Shown piece after piece: positions 1 to 9,533 of a stretch of DNA of 64,000 nucleotides (its first letter is position 1; the number at the start of each line of letters is the position of its first letter). Location: NCBI GenBank assembly GCA_963565915.1, contig OY751485.1:1116001-1180000 (forward strand). The letters are read 5' to 3'. The notes below the pieces were generated by a model, which did no database searches, was not told the DNA's origin, and saw only the letters and a list, made by a program, of their open reading frames with translations. The translations under genes and the position numbers were made by a program. Source of the stretch: Entoloma clypeatum (Eukaryota > Basidiomycota > Agaricomycetes > Agaricales > Entolomataceae).

Positions 1-183
1 ATGCCACCTTCCACTTGTCTCCTTCCTTGATGCGCACATTGTTGTAGCCCCATCTGAGATCCATCTTGGTGAACCTTTTCTTCCCTTTTAACTTATCGAT
101 CAACTCCGGAATCAACGGGAGGGGGTAATTATTGCGGACAGTCCAGCTGTTGATATGTCGGTTTATAATCCTCACACATGTTA
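1..183 (-). pseudogene. Ty3/Gypsy reverse transcriptase fragment
   Basis: The minus strand reads into an RT-like stretch with NNYPLPLI, then [18 protein letters not shown], the usual Ty3/Gypsy RT block around the first catalytic Asp. The homologous stretch of the Gypsy-2 copy near 59700 has [14 protein letters not shown]. The fragment runs off the window edge, and its upstream side (near 150-180) changes frame, so it is broken. No LTR can be tied to it. It belongs to a Gypsy element older than or different from the one starting at 318. Confidence 0.75.
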
Positions 184-317
184 CCCCCACCTATGTCTAT
201 TTCTACAGAACATGATACAGATACATCACCAACAATAGACAATCCTGTACCAGCATCCCCTGCAAAATCTGATGTTCTTTACATCTATAACACGTCTGAT
301 CCTGTGTCCCTGGCTCT

Positions 318-874
318 TGTTACGGCGATAGCCTACAACAACAAGTTCAACAGATCGGATCACGTGGGTTCGAACTGGTTCCACAACAAGTCCCTCAATA
401 GGTCGACTTGGTCAATCGGCGAGTTCCTCAGAAGGACGACTCGGTTCGGGTCAAGCAGAGCTAAGTCCTCGCAAGGCACTTAGTTAGAGAGCGTTCGAAG
501 TGGTAGACAAGTAAGCGTTGTTTGCCTAGGTCAAGCTGAGGACCTCTACTCTAAGGTTACAGGTCTTATATACGTTATCCTATAGCTATAAATAAGTAGG
601 TGCTGCGCAGGAGCTAAATAAGCCATTGGTTAGATAGATGTTTCAAGGGGTTGTGGCATAAGAGTCAGAGATAAGGCCGTGAGGCCGTCAGTCAGAGATA
701 ACGAGTGAAAATGTATCTAAAAGGGGAATAGTCCGAGTCAGTATGAGTCATAGCGCTGATAGAGGGGACACATGTCCCAGGGTCATTGGAGTTAAGTGAA
801 ACGGGGTGTGATGGGGAATCAAGGGTTGAAGGGTCGTGTGAAGGTGCGTAGGAAAAGGGTGAAAAAGTGTAACA
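318..874 (-). repeat. Gypsy-1 3' LTR
   Basis: 557-bp LTR with inverted ends TGTTAC/GTAACA. It matches 8363-9387 end to end except for the solo LTR nested in the latter. Differences between the two are nearly all transitions, most at CpG. On the minus strand it holds a TATATAA box, followed about 30 nt later by TCAGCTTGACCT (528-539), the predicted transcript start. Upstream of TATA it has TGAGTCA motifs, including ATGAGTCATA. Confidence 0.93.
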
Positions 875-887
875 TTACCCCCCTTCT
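875..887 (-). other. Polypurine tract of Gypsy-1
   Basis: Directly upstream (minus strand) of the 3' LTR is AGAAGGGGGGTAA, the expected primer site for plus-strand DNA synthesis. Confidence 0.8.
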
Positions 888-1043
888 ATGCTTGAAGTCA
901 CCGGCTTCAATGTTTTCAAGTTGCCATGTTGTGTATGGCATCGTTGTCAAACTCGTACTGGTCATCTTCCAGCGCTGCATAACCCGGGCCCAAGCACTCG
1001 TAATCGTAGTGTCCGGGTGCCTTCTTCCAACACTTCTGACATA

Positions 1044-1139
1044 CAGTGCCTCACAAAACTGATTCAATGTTTGTTGCTTTTTGAATACCTTCAAGATAAC
1101 TCTGCAAAGAATACCAATTGAATTAAACCTTTGGTATAT
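1044..1139 (+). repeat. Left terminal inverted repeat of Tc1 element
   Basis: Pairs with 2567-2662. The outer 30 bp match exactly and the rest imperfectly. A second copy of its core CTCACAAAACTGATTCAATG lies in reverse orientation inside perfect 25-bp inner repeats at 1232-1256 and 2450-2474. A perfect 9-bp hairpin (GAAAGCCCT / AGGGCTTTC) follows the left repeat near 1143-1165. Confidence 0.9.
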
Positions 1140-1405
1140 AATTGAAAGCCCTACTTCAGGGCTTTCAGAATATAAAGGAATCATATGATTTAGATCAGAA
1201 TCCATGGAGATATGATTAAATCAAATCAGCAACTCATTGAATCAGTTTTGTGAGTACCTATGGCAATTATCACAATCAAATGCTTCACTGGTTGTATGGT
1301 AACCAGTTGTCATGACTTACTGATGGAACTTGAATAGAACCCTGATGGGTTGTCAAGGAAAGTTGTATAAGAAGAATCCAACCTCAACAGCCTCCATAAT
1401 TAATC

Positions 1406-2422
1406 ATGCGCCCTATCTCCTCTTCCAACAAGGAAAACATTCTTTCTCTGGCCTCCAATGGTCACTCCACTTGTCATATTGCCTCTAACCTGGGTGTCAG
1501 CCAACCAACTGTCTCCAGAGTGCTTCAGAATCTTCTTCCTCATCGCAATCTCTCTTCTGGTGGTCGTCCATCCAAGCTTTCTCCCACCAACACACGAAAC
1601 ATACTTTCACAAGTCACCTCAGGGAGAGCCTCCAATGCTGTGCAGGCTACCAAACACATCAACACTGTCATCTCCAATCCTGTCTCCCCAGAAACTGTGA
1701 GAAGGGTTCTCAGAAAACATGAATTCAAGGCTGTAACAAAGAAGAAAAGACCTTTCTTAAAGGCCATACATCGGAAGAGGCGGTTGGCATTTGCTATGAA
1801 GCACAGGGAATGGACAGTGGAGGACTGGAAGAGGGTCATTTGGTCAGATGAGACCAAAATCAACAGGTTTGGGTCAGATGGCAAGGAATGGGTCTGGAAA
1901 AAGAAGGGTGAGGGGCTTATTGAAAGAGAGGTTCAGGGCACAGTCAAGTTTGGGGGAGGAAATATTATGGTTTGGGGTTGTATGGGTTGGGAAGGTGTGG
2001 GGAGACTTGCAGAGGTTGAGGGGAGGATGGATGCTGATCAGTATGTGTCCATTTTGGAGGACAATTTGCTGCCCAGCATGGAGGAGAGTGGAATCTCTGA
2101 AGAGGAGATCATTTTTCAGCAGGACAATGACCCCAAGCACACCTCCAAGAAGGCCAAAAAATGGATGGACAGCAAGAATATTGCTCTGCTGGATTGGCCT
2201 GCACACTCCCCAGACCTCAATCCTATTGAACACCTCTGGGTTCATATTAAAAGGAAGTTGAATGAATATCCAACACCACCCAAGGGAGTCTGGGAGATTT
2301 GGGACAGAGCAGCAGAGGTGTGGAATAATATAGAACCAGAAGTGTGTCAAAACCTGATAGAAAGTATGCCAAGAAGGGTAGAGGCAGTAATCAAAGCTAA
2401 GGAGGGTAATACCAAGTACTAA
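1406..2422 (+). CDS. Tc1-like transposase (DD34E)
   Basis: 338 residues, a normal Tc1 transposase length, in one open frame. Residues about 1-60 form a helix-turn-helix DNA-binding domain (IASNLGVSQPTVSRVL). A second winged-helix-like region follows with SPETVRRVLRKHEFKA. The DDE catalytic triad is complete: IWSDE near 147, FQQDND near 240 and LNPIEHLW near 275, with 34 residues between the second Asp and the Glu. It would bind the terminal repeats and cut and paste the element at TA. No stop or frameshift is visible, so this copy could be active. The ATG at 1406 is the first in frame and lies about 360 bp inside the left end. Confidence 0.95.
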   Translation: MRPISSSNKENILSLASNGHSTCHIASNLGVSQPTVSRVLQNLLPHRNLSSGGRPSKLSPTNTRNILSQVTSGRASNAVQATKHINTVISNPVSPETVRRVLRKHEFKAVTKKKRPFLKAIHRKRRLAFAMKHREWTVEDWKRVIWSDETKINRFGSDGKEWVWKKKGEGLIEREVQGTVKFGGGNIMVWGCMGWEGVGRLAEVEGRMDADQYVSILEDNLLPSMEESGISEEEIIFQQDNDPKHTSKKAKKWMDSKNIALLDWPAHSPDLNPIEHLWVHIKRKLNEYPTPPKGVWEIWDRAAEVWNNIEPEVCQNLIESMPRRVEAVIKAKEGNTKY

Positions 2423-2566
2423 AGTATAAAATACTGTATTTATTGTATATACTCACAAAACTGATTCAATGAGTCCCTGGAGTAATTTGATCATATATTG
2501 ATCACTTTTTATGGTAATTACATAATTATTGCAGATTCCAAGAGTCCTGAAGCAGGGCTTTTAACC

Positions 2567-2662
2567 AGATACCAATACCTTCTTTTGATTGGCATTATTT
2601 GCAAAGTTATTTTGAAGGTATTCACAAAGTAGCAAACATTGAATCAGTTTTGTGAGGCACTG
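2567..2662 (-). repeat. Right terminal inverted repeat of Tc1 element
   Basis: Inverted partner of 1044-1139, ending at the TA dinucleotide 2663-2664. Confidence 0.9.
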
Positions 2663-3458
2663 TACATAGTATCCGCATTGACACTCAATGTGTCCATCTG
2701 CCCTAGCACAAAGACCACATTTGCGCCCTTTGTCAATATGTGGCCATCCAGCAGGACGGCGCCAAGGTCCGCTCGGGGAGTGAGCGTGTCCATGCGTGTC
2801 AACCTCATAGTCAAGGTAATTGGGTTCGTTGGTGAGATCGATGGGAGTCTGGGATGATGATCCATGCCCTAATGGAATAGACATGATGGTGCGTGTGGTT
2901 TTTCTTCTGGAGCGTTTAACAACTCCATAGGATTTCTTCTTTCCCTTGATGTCGGTCTTGACGTCGGAAAGGCTTCGGTCGCTGGTCAAGGGCGACGTGG
3001 ATTCGGGAGAAGTGGTACTTGGAGTGTCGGGGTTCCTGATGACGAGGGGAACCGGATCAGGGATAGGGGTTGGTTCAGGGGTGGTGGCAAGATTGGGGAG
3101 GGGAGTGGTCAGGATAGGGTTTTCTGCAGATGGGTCTAGGAGCGTGACGTCGGGGGTGTTCGTGCGGTTATGGAACAGCCTTGCAAATTGTTGGTAGACA
3201 CCTCTGTCTAGGAGCGTGTCGATGTGCCCCTCGATGAGTCGGGTGATGTTGGCGGTGGTATCGTAATGGAATTGGTGGAGGGTGATTAGCCCAAACAATG
3301 TGTTGACCAAGAATTGGTCGGTCTCATCGTCAATGTGCCGCAGCACTCTGTCATTGTGCTCGGGTTTGGTCAGGAGCCTAAAGAGGCGGTGTCGGTGGAG
3401 TTCCTTGGTGGCGGTATCGAAAGCGGTGGTCATGATGAGAGGATGTGGGTTGTTGGGT

Positions 3459-5714
3459 TCAAAGGTGGTGGGTCTGTTTGTAGTACCCCAGCGTTTCTTG
3501 GGCTCTTTTTAAGTTGGATTCGGGTTCCCACGTGTTATCGCTCGATGGGTATCCCATCCACTTGACCAAATATTTGTACCCTCTGCCCTGTCGCTTGTGG
3601 GTGAGGATTGCTTCTACTTCGTACTTGTGTTCTCCTTCGATCAGATCAGGAGGTGGGTTGTGGAAGTTTGGTCCATGTGTGTCATTTTCCCAATAAGGTG
3701 TTAACAAGGAGGCGTGGAAAACGGGGTGGATCTTCCATTGTTCTGGAAGCTTCAATTTGTACGTCATGGGCCCAAGCACCTCGGAAATGGTGAAGGGTCC
3801 TTCTCTTTTGGGTGCCAGTTTTCTGGAAGGGTATCCGATTCGGAGGTTCTTCCCTTCTAGCCATACCTGTTCTCCTTTTCCAAACGGAGTGAAACCTCGT
3901 GTTGACCTTTCAGCCATCATCTGACGGGCTAGTTCGTGCGCTGCCAGCACTTCATCTCTTGCTTGTTTCAGCTCTTTGAGCCGTTCTTCTATGCTTGGCA
4001 CATTTGTCTTGTCAAATGCCAATGGTATGTCTCTTGGTTCGTGTCCCATCATCAGATAGAACGGGGATCGTTTCATCGTGGAATGAGTTCTTTGATTGTG
4101 ACAGAACTCCATTGTTGAATTATGATCGTGCCATGTTTCAGGATTGTTCGAACGGAACATTCGGAAATAGATCTCAAGTTCCTGATTTGCTCTTTCCGTT
4201 TCTCCATCAGTCTGAGGGTGATAAGCCGTGCTCATCATTAGTTTGATCCCTAGGAGTCGCCCTAGTTCTCTGAAGACCTGAGAGGCGAACTGTGGCCCTC
4301 TGTCAGACAGAATAGAGTCTGGGAGTCCGAATCTTCGGTACACATGGTCGAAATAAAGCTTGGCAGTGAGGGTCGTGTCGGTGGTTTTTGTGCAAGGGAT
4401 GGAAATTACCCCCTTCGTAGAACCATGGTCTACTACGACCATGATACTGTCAAACCCGTTGCTCTCGGGTAGATCCGTAATAAAATCGATGGTGGTCTGT
4501 GAGAAGGGTCTCGCATCTTTCTGGGCTTTAATCGGCATCAATCCGGGGTTCGTAGGGTGTGTGTTGACTTTCATTTGTTGGCAGGTTGCACATCCTCCAA
4601 CATAATTTTTGACAAACACGTACATTCCTGGCCACCAATAGTTTCTTCTGACCAGTTCCAGGGTTTTTAGATGTCCCAGATGTCCCCTTGGTAGGGAATC
4701 ATGGTATCGTTTCGTTATTTCCCGGCACAGAGTTTCATCTGGTGGTACGTAACATCTGTCACGGAAGAATAATATTCCGTCTTCTGTTCTCCATTCTGAT
4801 AAATGGGATTTAATCGGTGGTGTTTCCGATTCTTTTAGGGCAGTGATGGCTTTCGAGAAGAGCTCATCGTTTTTGGTTGCTTTTAGAATATCTCCTTGTA
4901 GCTCAAGGTCCACTGTTTTGACAAAAATGTCATTTGGCAAGACAATAATGTCTTCGTTATCAGTGTCCTCTTCGGGTATATGGTCCGGTCGCCTTGACAA
5001 GGCGTCAGATTGGATCATCTTCGATCCTGGGGTATGCACTAGTTTGAGTTCAAACTCAGAGAGATACAATCTCCACCGTGCTTGTCGTCTGTTCAATTTC
5101 TGGGGTTCCCGGTAATACGTCAAGTTCTTGTGATCTGACAGAACCACTGTTGGAAACGGTGACCCAAGGAGGTAGTGCCTCCAGGTTTCCAGTGATCGGA
5201 TAATTCCCAAGAGTTCCCGATCATAGATCTCATAGTTCCGCTCTGGCACAGAGAACGAGTGCGATATATATCCGCAGGGGTGCCAGTCTCCATTCACATC
5301 TTGTTGGCGCAGTACTGCTCCTGTCGCCCATTTTGATGCATCAGATTCTATGATGAACGGTTTGTCAGTGTTCGGCATCAACAATACTGGTGATTCCGCG
5401 AATTTGTCCTTTAATGTGTCAAATGCCGTCTGGCAGTCTTCGCTCCATTCCCACTCCTGATCCTCCTTTGTTAGATCATTCAGGGGTTTGGCAGTGTCTG
5501 AGTAGTGTCCAATAAACCTTCGGTAGAAGTTTCCAAATCCAAGAAAAGATCTGACTTGCTTGACAGTCGTGGGTTCTGGCCATTTTGCTATCCCCGATAA
5601 CTTAACGGGGTCCATTGCAATTTCGTTTTCTTTGATAATCAGTCCGAGGTATTTGCACTGCCTGACTCCAAATTCGCATTTTTCCAGGTTGAGATAGAGG
5701 TCATTCTCTATCAT
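3459..5714 (-). pseudogene. Gypsy-1 pol: RT end, RNase H, integrase, chromodomain
   Basis: 751 open codons, starting just after the nonsense codon at 5736. In order: RT thumb (KYLGLIIKENEI, QVRSFLGFGNFYRRFI), RNase H (FIIESDASKWATGAVL, then ILSDHKNLTYY), integrase zinc domain with His-His-Cys-Cys (HLGHLKTLELVRRNYWWPG, then CATCQQMK), and integrase core with catalytic residues in TTIDFITDLPES, LSDRGPQFAS and QTDGETERANQELE. A C-terminal chromodomain (YLVKWMGYPSSDNTWEPESN, about residues 695-745) marks it as a chromovirus; such domains target integration to heterochromatin in known relatives. The frame is intact here but is cut off from a working RT start. Confidence 0.9.
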
Positions 5715-5735
5715 TTTTCTTAGTACGCGGAGCGT

Positions 5736-7153
5736 TCATTCGGTGTCGATTTCGTCATTGACTGAGAAGATGAAGATGTCGTCCAAATAAATCAGCAACC
5801 ATCCTTCCTCAAGTTCTTCTTTGAAGATTTCGTTCATCATTGCCTGAAACGTGGGTGGCATGCCTGCTAACCCAAAGAAGGCAACCAAGGGTTCGTACAA
5901 CCCTCGATTGGTTTTGAATGCAGCCTTCCATTCATCGCCAGGTTTGATCCGTATGTTGTTGTATCCCCAACGCATGTCCAGTTAGTAAAGACCTTTGCTC
6001 CTTTCAGTTTGTCCAATAAATCTCCGACCAGGGGCAACGGGTATGCGTTTTTCACTGTTCCCTCGTTCAATCGCCGATAGTCCTGACAGGGTCTGAGCTT
6101 ATCCAAGTCCTTTTTAGCCACGAAGAAAAAGGGTGATGCCATTGGTGATTTCGAGGGTCTGATGTACCCCTTTCGAAGGTTCTCATCAAGGAATTCGTCC
6201 AATTTAGTTTGTTCTTCCGGTGACAAAGGATAAACCTTGCAGTCTTTCGGGGTGAAGTCCGGTTTTAAGTCAATTGCGTGGTCCCATGTTTTGTGTTCCG
6301 GTAATCTCTCAGATGCCGCTTTCTCAAACACCTTCTGATACTGATCATATCGTTCTGGTAGTTCTTTCTTTGGTTTGTCCGCGGTGTCCGTGTTGTGTGT
6401 CAGTTTCTGGGAGATCAAGGTTTTGGCTTGGATCCAAATATCCTCAATAGGTTCGTCCGTTGTGACATATGTCCTGAATAGGTCTAGGTCATCGTCTGAT
6501 TCTTTATCTATTCTTTTCAAGATAGGTCCATTTGCCGGTAGAGCCTCCTTTTTCGGTTTAAGGGTCTCTTCATCATCAATTTCTTCTACTGTTGCGAAGA
6601 TCCTTTGTTTGGGTTTTTCTTTCATCCATGCTGCAATTGCAATGGGTTTCTTGTCTTTTGATGCTAATAGCTCATCAAATTTCTTCCTCATGACCCCTGC
6701 CAGGGTCTTCTTGAACCTGATACTTTCAATATCCAAGGTTCCTCTTTCCCAATCAATCTTCGGGTTGTATTGTTTTAACCAGGGTAACCCCAAAATGGCG
6801 GTTTCCTTTCCAAGTCCAGTTACCAAGAATCTGACGTCGAGTTCTTTGTCATCAATCCAGATTTTCTTCCGTGTACAATGGGTGATCGTTCCTTCTTTGT
6901 TCTTTGTTCCGTCCACATTGAACACACGAATGGGCTTTAATAACGGGATAAGCTCCATTCGGTTAGCTGTGGCGAACTTCTGATCCAAGAAGGTTCCTCC
7001 TGCTCCTGAGTCTATCAGGGCATTTATCTTTAGTCTTTCATCAATGCTTTCTCCTTCTCCTGACATTGAAATGGGGATCGAAAAAGATTTGTCATTCATG
7101 TCGGCTACAATTACAGGTGATAGGGAGATTGAAAACTGAGCGGGGGCTGACAT
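5736..7153 (-). pseudogene. Gypsy-1 protease and reverse transcriptase, frameshifted
   Basis: The first frame starts at 7153, 15 bp after the gag stop, and carries an aspartic protease (ALIDSGAGGTFLDQ, about residue 47). It continues through the connection region into RT (LRPCQDYRRLNEGTVKNAYP). Around 5981 one base is missing in KGAKVFT, so the frame changes. The RT palm resumes in another frame with MRWGYNNIRIKPGDEW and the catalytic LLIYLDDIFIFS. A TGA at 5736-5738 then interrupts the reading before the 3459-5714 frame. The codon was probably CGA, a CpG change, but no intact copy is in the window to prove it. Confidence 0.88.
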
Positions 7154-7167
7154 CGGTACAGGCCACT

Positions 7168-8068
7168 TTATTGAAAACCCTGTTTCTCCATTTCGGAGAT
7201 CAAGGCGTCTTGTTCCTCATTTGGTAAGTCCTTGAAAATGCCTCGGATGTGGGCATATGCGTCGGATGCTTTTTTGAACGTATTGTTCGCAACCGGGGTT
7301 TTTCCTCCTTTGTGTGCATCAGCACGATGTCCTGCCTGGTGGCAGACGAAGCACAACCCTTTCTTGAAGTGGTTGTCTCTCTCTTCAGCAGTTAGCCAGT
7401 CAATGTCCATGGCATTAGGGTCTGGGGCGAAATGCGCATTTCGGGGTGCGGGGTTATAGTTCACTTTGAACTTCTTTTTTCCCCCATCGGGTCTGAGTCT
7501 TTGAGCCACTGCCTTGGCCCTTCTCCACTGGTTGTCCAGTCTGGACGCCATGGTGTACCATTCTTCCATTGTTCCTGGGACCTTATCAAGGCCCAAGATC
7601 TTGTCTCGGAGCGCGTGTGGCAACACCTCCATGAAGTAGTCTCTGAGAGATCAATCGTCTTTGATCAGACTCTGCAGCCCACAACTTGAACTTTTCAACA
7701 TATTCGTCGGCAGTCATGCCTTCCATTCTTTGTGTTTTCATCATGGTTAACGTGTCTCCTTCTTTGTCGGCTGGGGAAAACGACTTCCTCAGTTTCTCGA
7801 TGAACTCCGCGTATTTTGGGTACACGGATACTCCGGTGGTGCTGATATCTCTGTGCCAGGACTCCTTCCAGGGTCCGGCAGTTCCTCCTTTCATGTATGA
7901 GACAGTGAACAGGATTTTCTTCTTGTCGGAGTTGTAAATGTCATCATTCATCTCCAGGTACAGGTTCGCGTCGAACAAAAATTCAGATAGTTTCCTTCTA
8001 TCTCCATTGAAGATCGCCGGCGGGCTGATCTTGATTTCTTTTTCTGAGGTCCTTACTTGACAAGTCAT
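7168..8068 (-). pseudogene. Gypsy-1 gag, frameshifted
   Basis: The N-terminal part starts with ATG at 8068 and reads a Ty3-type capsid (FNGDRRKLSEFLFDANLYLE, then DEYVEKFKLWAAES). Near 7630-7655 the frame breaks: the downstream frame has FMEVLPHALRDKILGL and a nucleocapsid motif CFVCHQAGHRADAH, a CX2CX4HX4H variant with His in place of the last Cys. The frame is also open upstream of the ATG, back through the primer site, without any ATG. Gag would form the particle that packages the element RNA; this copy cannot make it in one piece. Confidence 0.85.
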
Positions 8069-8348
8069 TTCTACAAGTAGAGTCTTTGGGCTGTCTGGGG
8101 TCGGTCTGGGTGCAGCAGCAGCAGCAGCTGGCGGCGGTGGGTTTCGTCTCAGAGAGAGGTAAGAGGGTGATGTGGGGTTGACTGGTACGAAAGAGGAGGT
8201 TACTCTTCTGTACGGTGTCGGCGGTGGTCGTGGTGTGACAGGTGCGTCAACGAACTCCTGTTCGTCTTCTGAGTCAGATGGGACTCCAAAGGTGGATCGT
8301 CGGGGAAGAATCTTTGCGTCTAAAACCGCGGTGGGTTGACGACGTTGA
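8069..8348 (-). other. Gypsy-1 leader, open in gag frame without ATG
   Basis: Between primer site and gag ATG (8068) the minus strand has no ATG in any frame, while the gag frame is open throughout. The hypothetical peptide is Pro/Arg/Ala-rich with an Ala run. It is either an untranslated leader cleared of upstream starts or a non-ATG extension of gag. Confidence 0.6.
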
Positions 8349-8360
8349 TCAGCTTGACCT
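8349..8360 (-). other. Self-complementary primer binding site of Gypsy-1
   Basis: On the minus strand AGGTCAAGCTGA lies 2 nt inside the 5' LTR. Its exact complement TCAGCTTGACCT occurs in the 3' LTR (528-539) at the predicted transcript start; the 5' LTR copy (8573-8582) matches 10 nt. This is the arrangement of Tf1-type elements, whose mRNA 5' end primes its own reverse transcription. No tRNA 3' end match was recognised here. Confidence 0.7.
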
Positions 8361-8362
8361 TT

Positions 8363-9387
8363 TGTTACGGCGATAGCCTACAACAACAAGTTCAACAGAT
8401 CGGATCACGTGGGTTTGAACTGGTTCCACAACAAGTCCCTCAATAGGTCGACTTGGTCAATCAGCGAGTTCCTCAGAAGGACAACTCGGTTCGGGTCAAG
8501 CAGAGCTAAGTCCTTGCAAGGCACTTAGTTGGAGAGTGTTCGAAGTAGTAGACAAGTAAGCGTTGTTTGCCTAGGTCAAGCTAAGGACCTCTACTCTAAG
8601 GTTACAAGTCTTATATACGTTATCCTATAGCTGTTATGGTTGACAAACCCATGCAATGCTTAGGCAGAGAGGCTTAAGTAGCAAAGGCAGATACCAAGGT
8701 GATTGCTAGATCTGGGGAATACATGCAATGTACTGTATGTACCCTATATATGCTAGAAGGTCGAGTCATCTAGATGACTCTAGAGCGGTTCCGGTCTGAC
8801 TCCAGAAGCGGACCTGGAGTAGGTGTCTATGGTAACTGCTGCGGCGTGAGTCAGAGTATCTAAGTATAGTCCAATAAGTAACACGATGTCAAGGATGTGT
8901 GAGAGTAACCATCTAGATATGGTAACGATGACCATACTGTAGTGAGTAAGCGGAGGCCGGGGCCCAAATGATGTAAAAGTGAATAGTAAGCATGAAACCA
9001 ATAGATAAGATGAAACTGGCCATTAATCAGATAAGGCCTCTATATCTTGTATCTTGTCTGAGCAATCAATGCCATGGATAGCGAATCCATAACAATAGCT
9101 ATAAATAAGTAGGTGCTGCGCAGGAGCTAAATAAGCCATTGGTTAGATAGATGTTTCAAGGGGTTGTGGCATAAGAGTCAGAGATAAGGCCGCGAGGCCG
9201 TGAGTCAGAGATAACGAGTGAAAATGTATCTAAAAGGGGAATAGTCCGAGTCAGTATGAGTCATAGTGCTGATAGAGGGGACACATGTCCCAGGGTCGTC
9301 GGAGTTAAGTGAAACGGGGTGTGATGGGGAATCAAGGGTTGAAGGGTCGTGTGAAGGTGCATAGGAAAAGGGTGAAAAAGTGTAACA
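8363..9387 (-). repeat. Gypsy-1 5' LTR (with nested solo LTR)
   Basis: The same 557-bp LTR as 318-874, interrupted at 8632-9099 by a solo LTR plus duplicated ATAGC. Minus-strand TATATAA lies at 8611-8617, and the predicted transcript start is about 8582, roughly 30 nt away. The insert lies about 15 bp upstream of the TATA box, so it separates the upstream TGAGTCA sites (including ATGAGTCATA near 9255) from the core promoter. Confidence 0.93.
8632..9094 (-). mobile_element. Solo LTR of a Gypsy-2-like family, 5-bp TSD
   Basis: 463 bp, ends TGTTATGG...CCATAACA (8-bp perfect inverted ends), flanked by ATAGC at 8627-8631 and 9095-9099. The uninterrupted Gypsy-1 3' LTR supplies the empty site with a single ATAGC. 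On the minus strand a TATATA is followed by AGATCTAGCAATC, close to the transcript start motif AGATTTAGCAATC of Gypsy-2, so it is a relative of that family. No internal region remains; it arose by LTR-LTR recombination. Confidence 0.93.
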
Positions 9388-9533
9388 GATATGTGTTGTA
9401 TTACTTATCAGACTGCTCAATCTAATCTTCGGATCTCCCTTGCAAGTATCTGAGTTTGAGTCTTGGATCATAAGGTCACCCTTACAGTAGAAAGTTCTCA
9501 TCTAATTGGACCGGGTCCAATTGCATCATTGTC
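9388..9533 (+). other. Leader remnant before Gypsy-3 gag
   Basis: Sequence between the Gypsy-1 LTR and the gag start at 9534. No LTR end or primer site was recognised, so the 5' end of Gypsy-3 has been lost or cut by Gypsy-1. Confidence 0.4.

Larger units (their letters stand above)
1044..2662 (+). mobile_element. Tc1/mariner DNA transposon, apparently intact
   Basis: A 1619-bp element flanked by the dinucleotide TA on both sides (1042-1043 and 2663-2664). Ends begin CAGTGCCTCACAAAACTG and are inverted for about 95 bp, with imperfect pairing further in. It encodes one full-length transposase. It sits in ORF3 of Gypsy-1; removing the element and one TA restores the reading frame of that ORF, which fixes the boundaries independently of the repeats. 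Confidence 0.95.
916..3433 (-). pseudogene. Gypsy-1 third ORF, Cys-rich C-terminus, split by Tc1
   Basis: An open frame starts at 3433, only 25 bp after the pol stop, and runs to the Tc1 insertion at 2664. The same frame resumes at 1041 and stops at 916. If the insert is ignored this gives a protein of roughly 300 residues. It has a predicted N-terminal helical region, a Pro/Ser/Thr-rich middle, a basic stretch (KGKKKSYG, then KRSRRKTTR) and a C-terminal Cys cluster (CGLC, CQC, CQKC, then a later Cys) that could bind zinc. I do not recognise the family. Its place, between integrase and the 3' LTR, is where some LTR elements carry an extra gene. Function unknown; the Tc1 insertion makes this copy inactive. 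Confidence 0.7.
318..9387 (-). mobile_element. Gypsy-1: degenerate chromodomain Ty3/Gypsy element
   Basis: Order on the minus strand: 5' LTR (8363-9387), self-complementary primer site, gag, protease, RT, RNase H, integrase with chromodomain, a third ORF, polypurine tract, 3' LTR (318-874). Without the nested solo LTR and its duplication both LTRs are 557 bp and end TGTTAC...GTAACA. The flanking pentamers (GGCTC left, GATAT right) do not match, so no target duplication survives. Gag has a frameshift, RT a one-base loss and a nonsense codon, and a Tc1 element sits in ORF3. The element is therefore inactive, although its pol 3' half is still a 751-codon open frame. Confidence 0.93.

Noticed and set aside
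318..9387. A target-site duplication for the whole Gypsy-1 element
   Set aside because: Left GGCTC and right GATAT do not match. Either the LTRs come from different events or the flanks changed.
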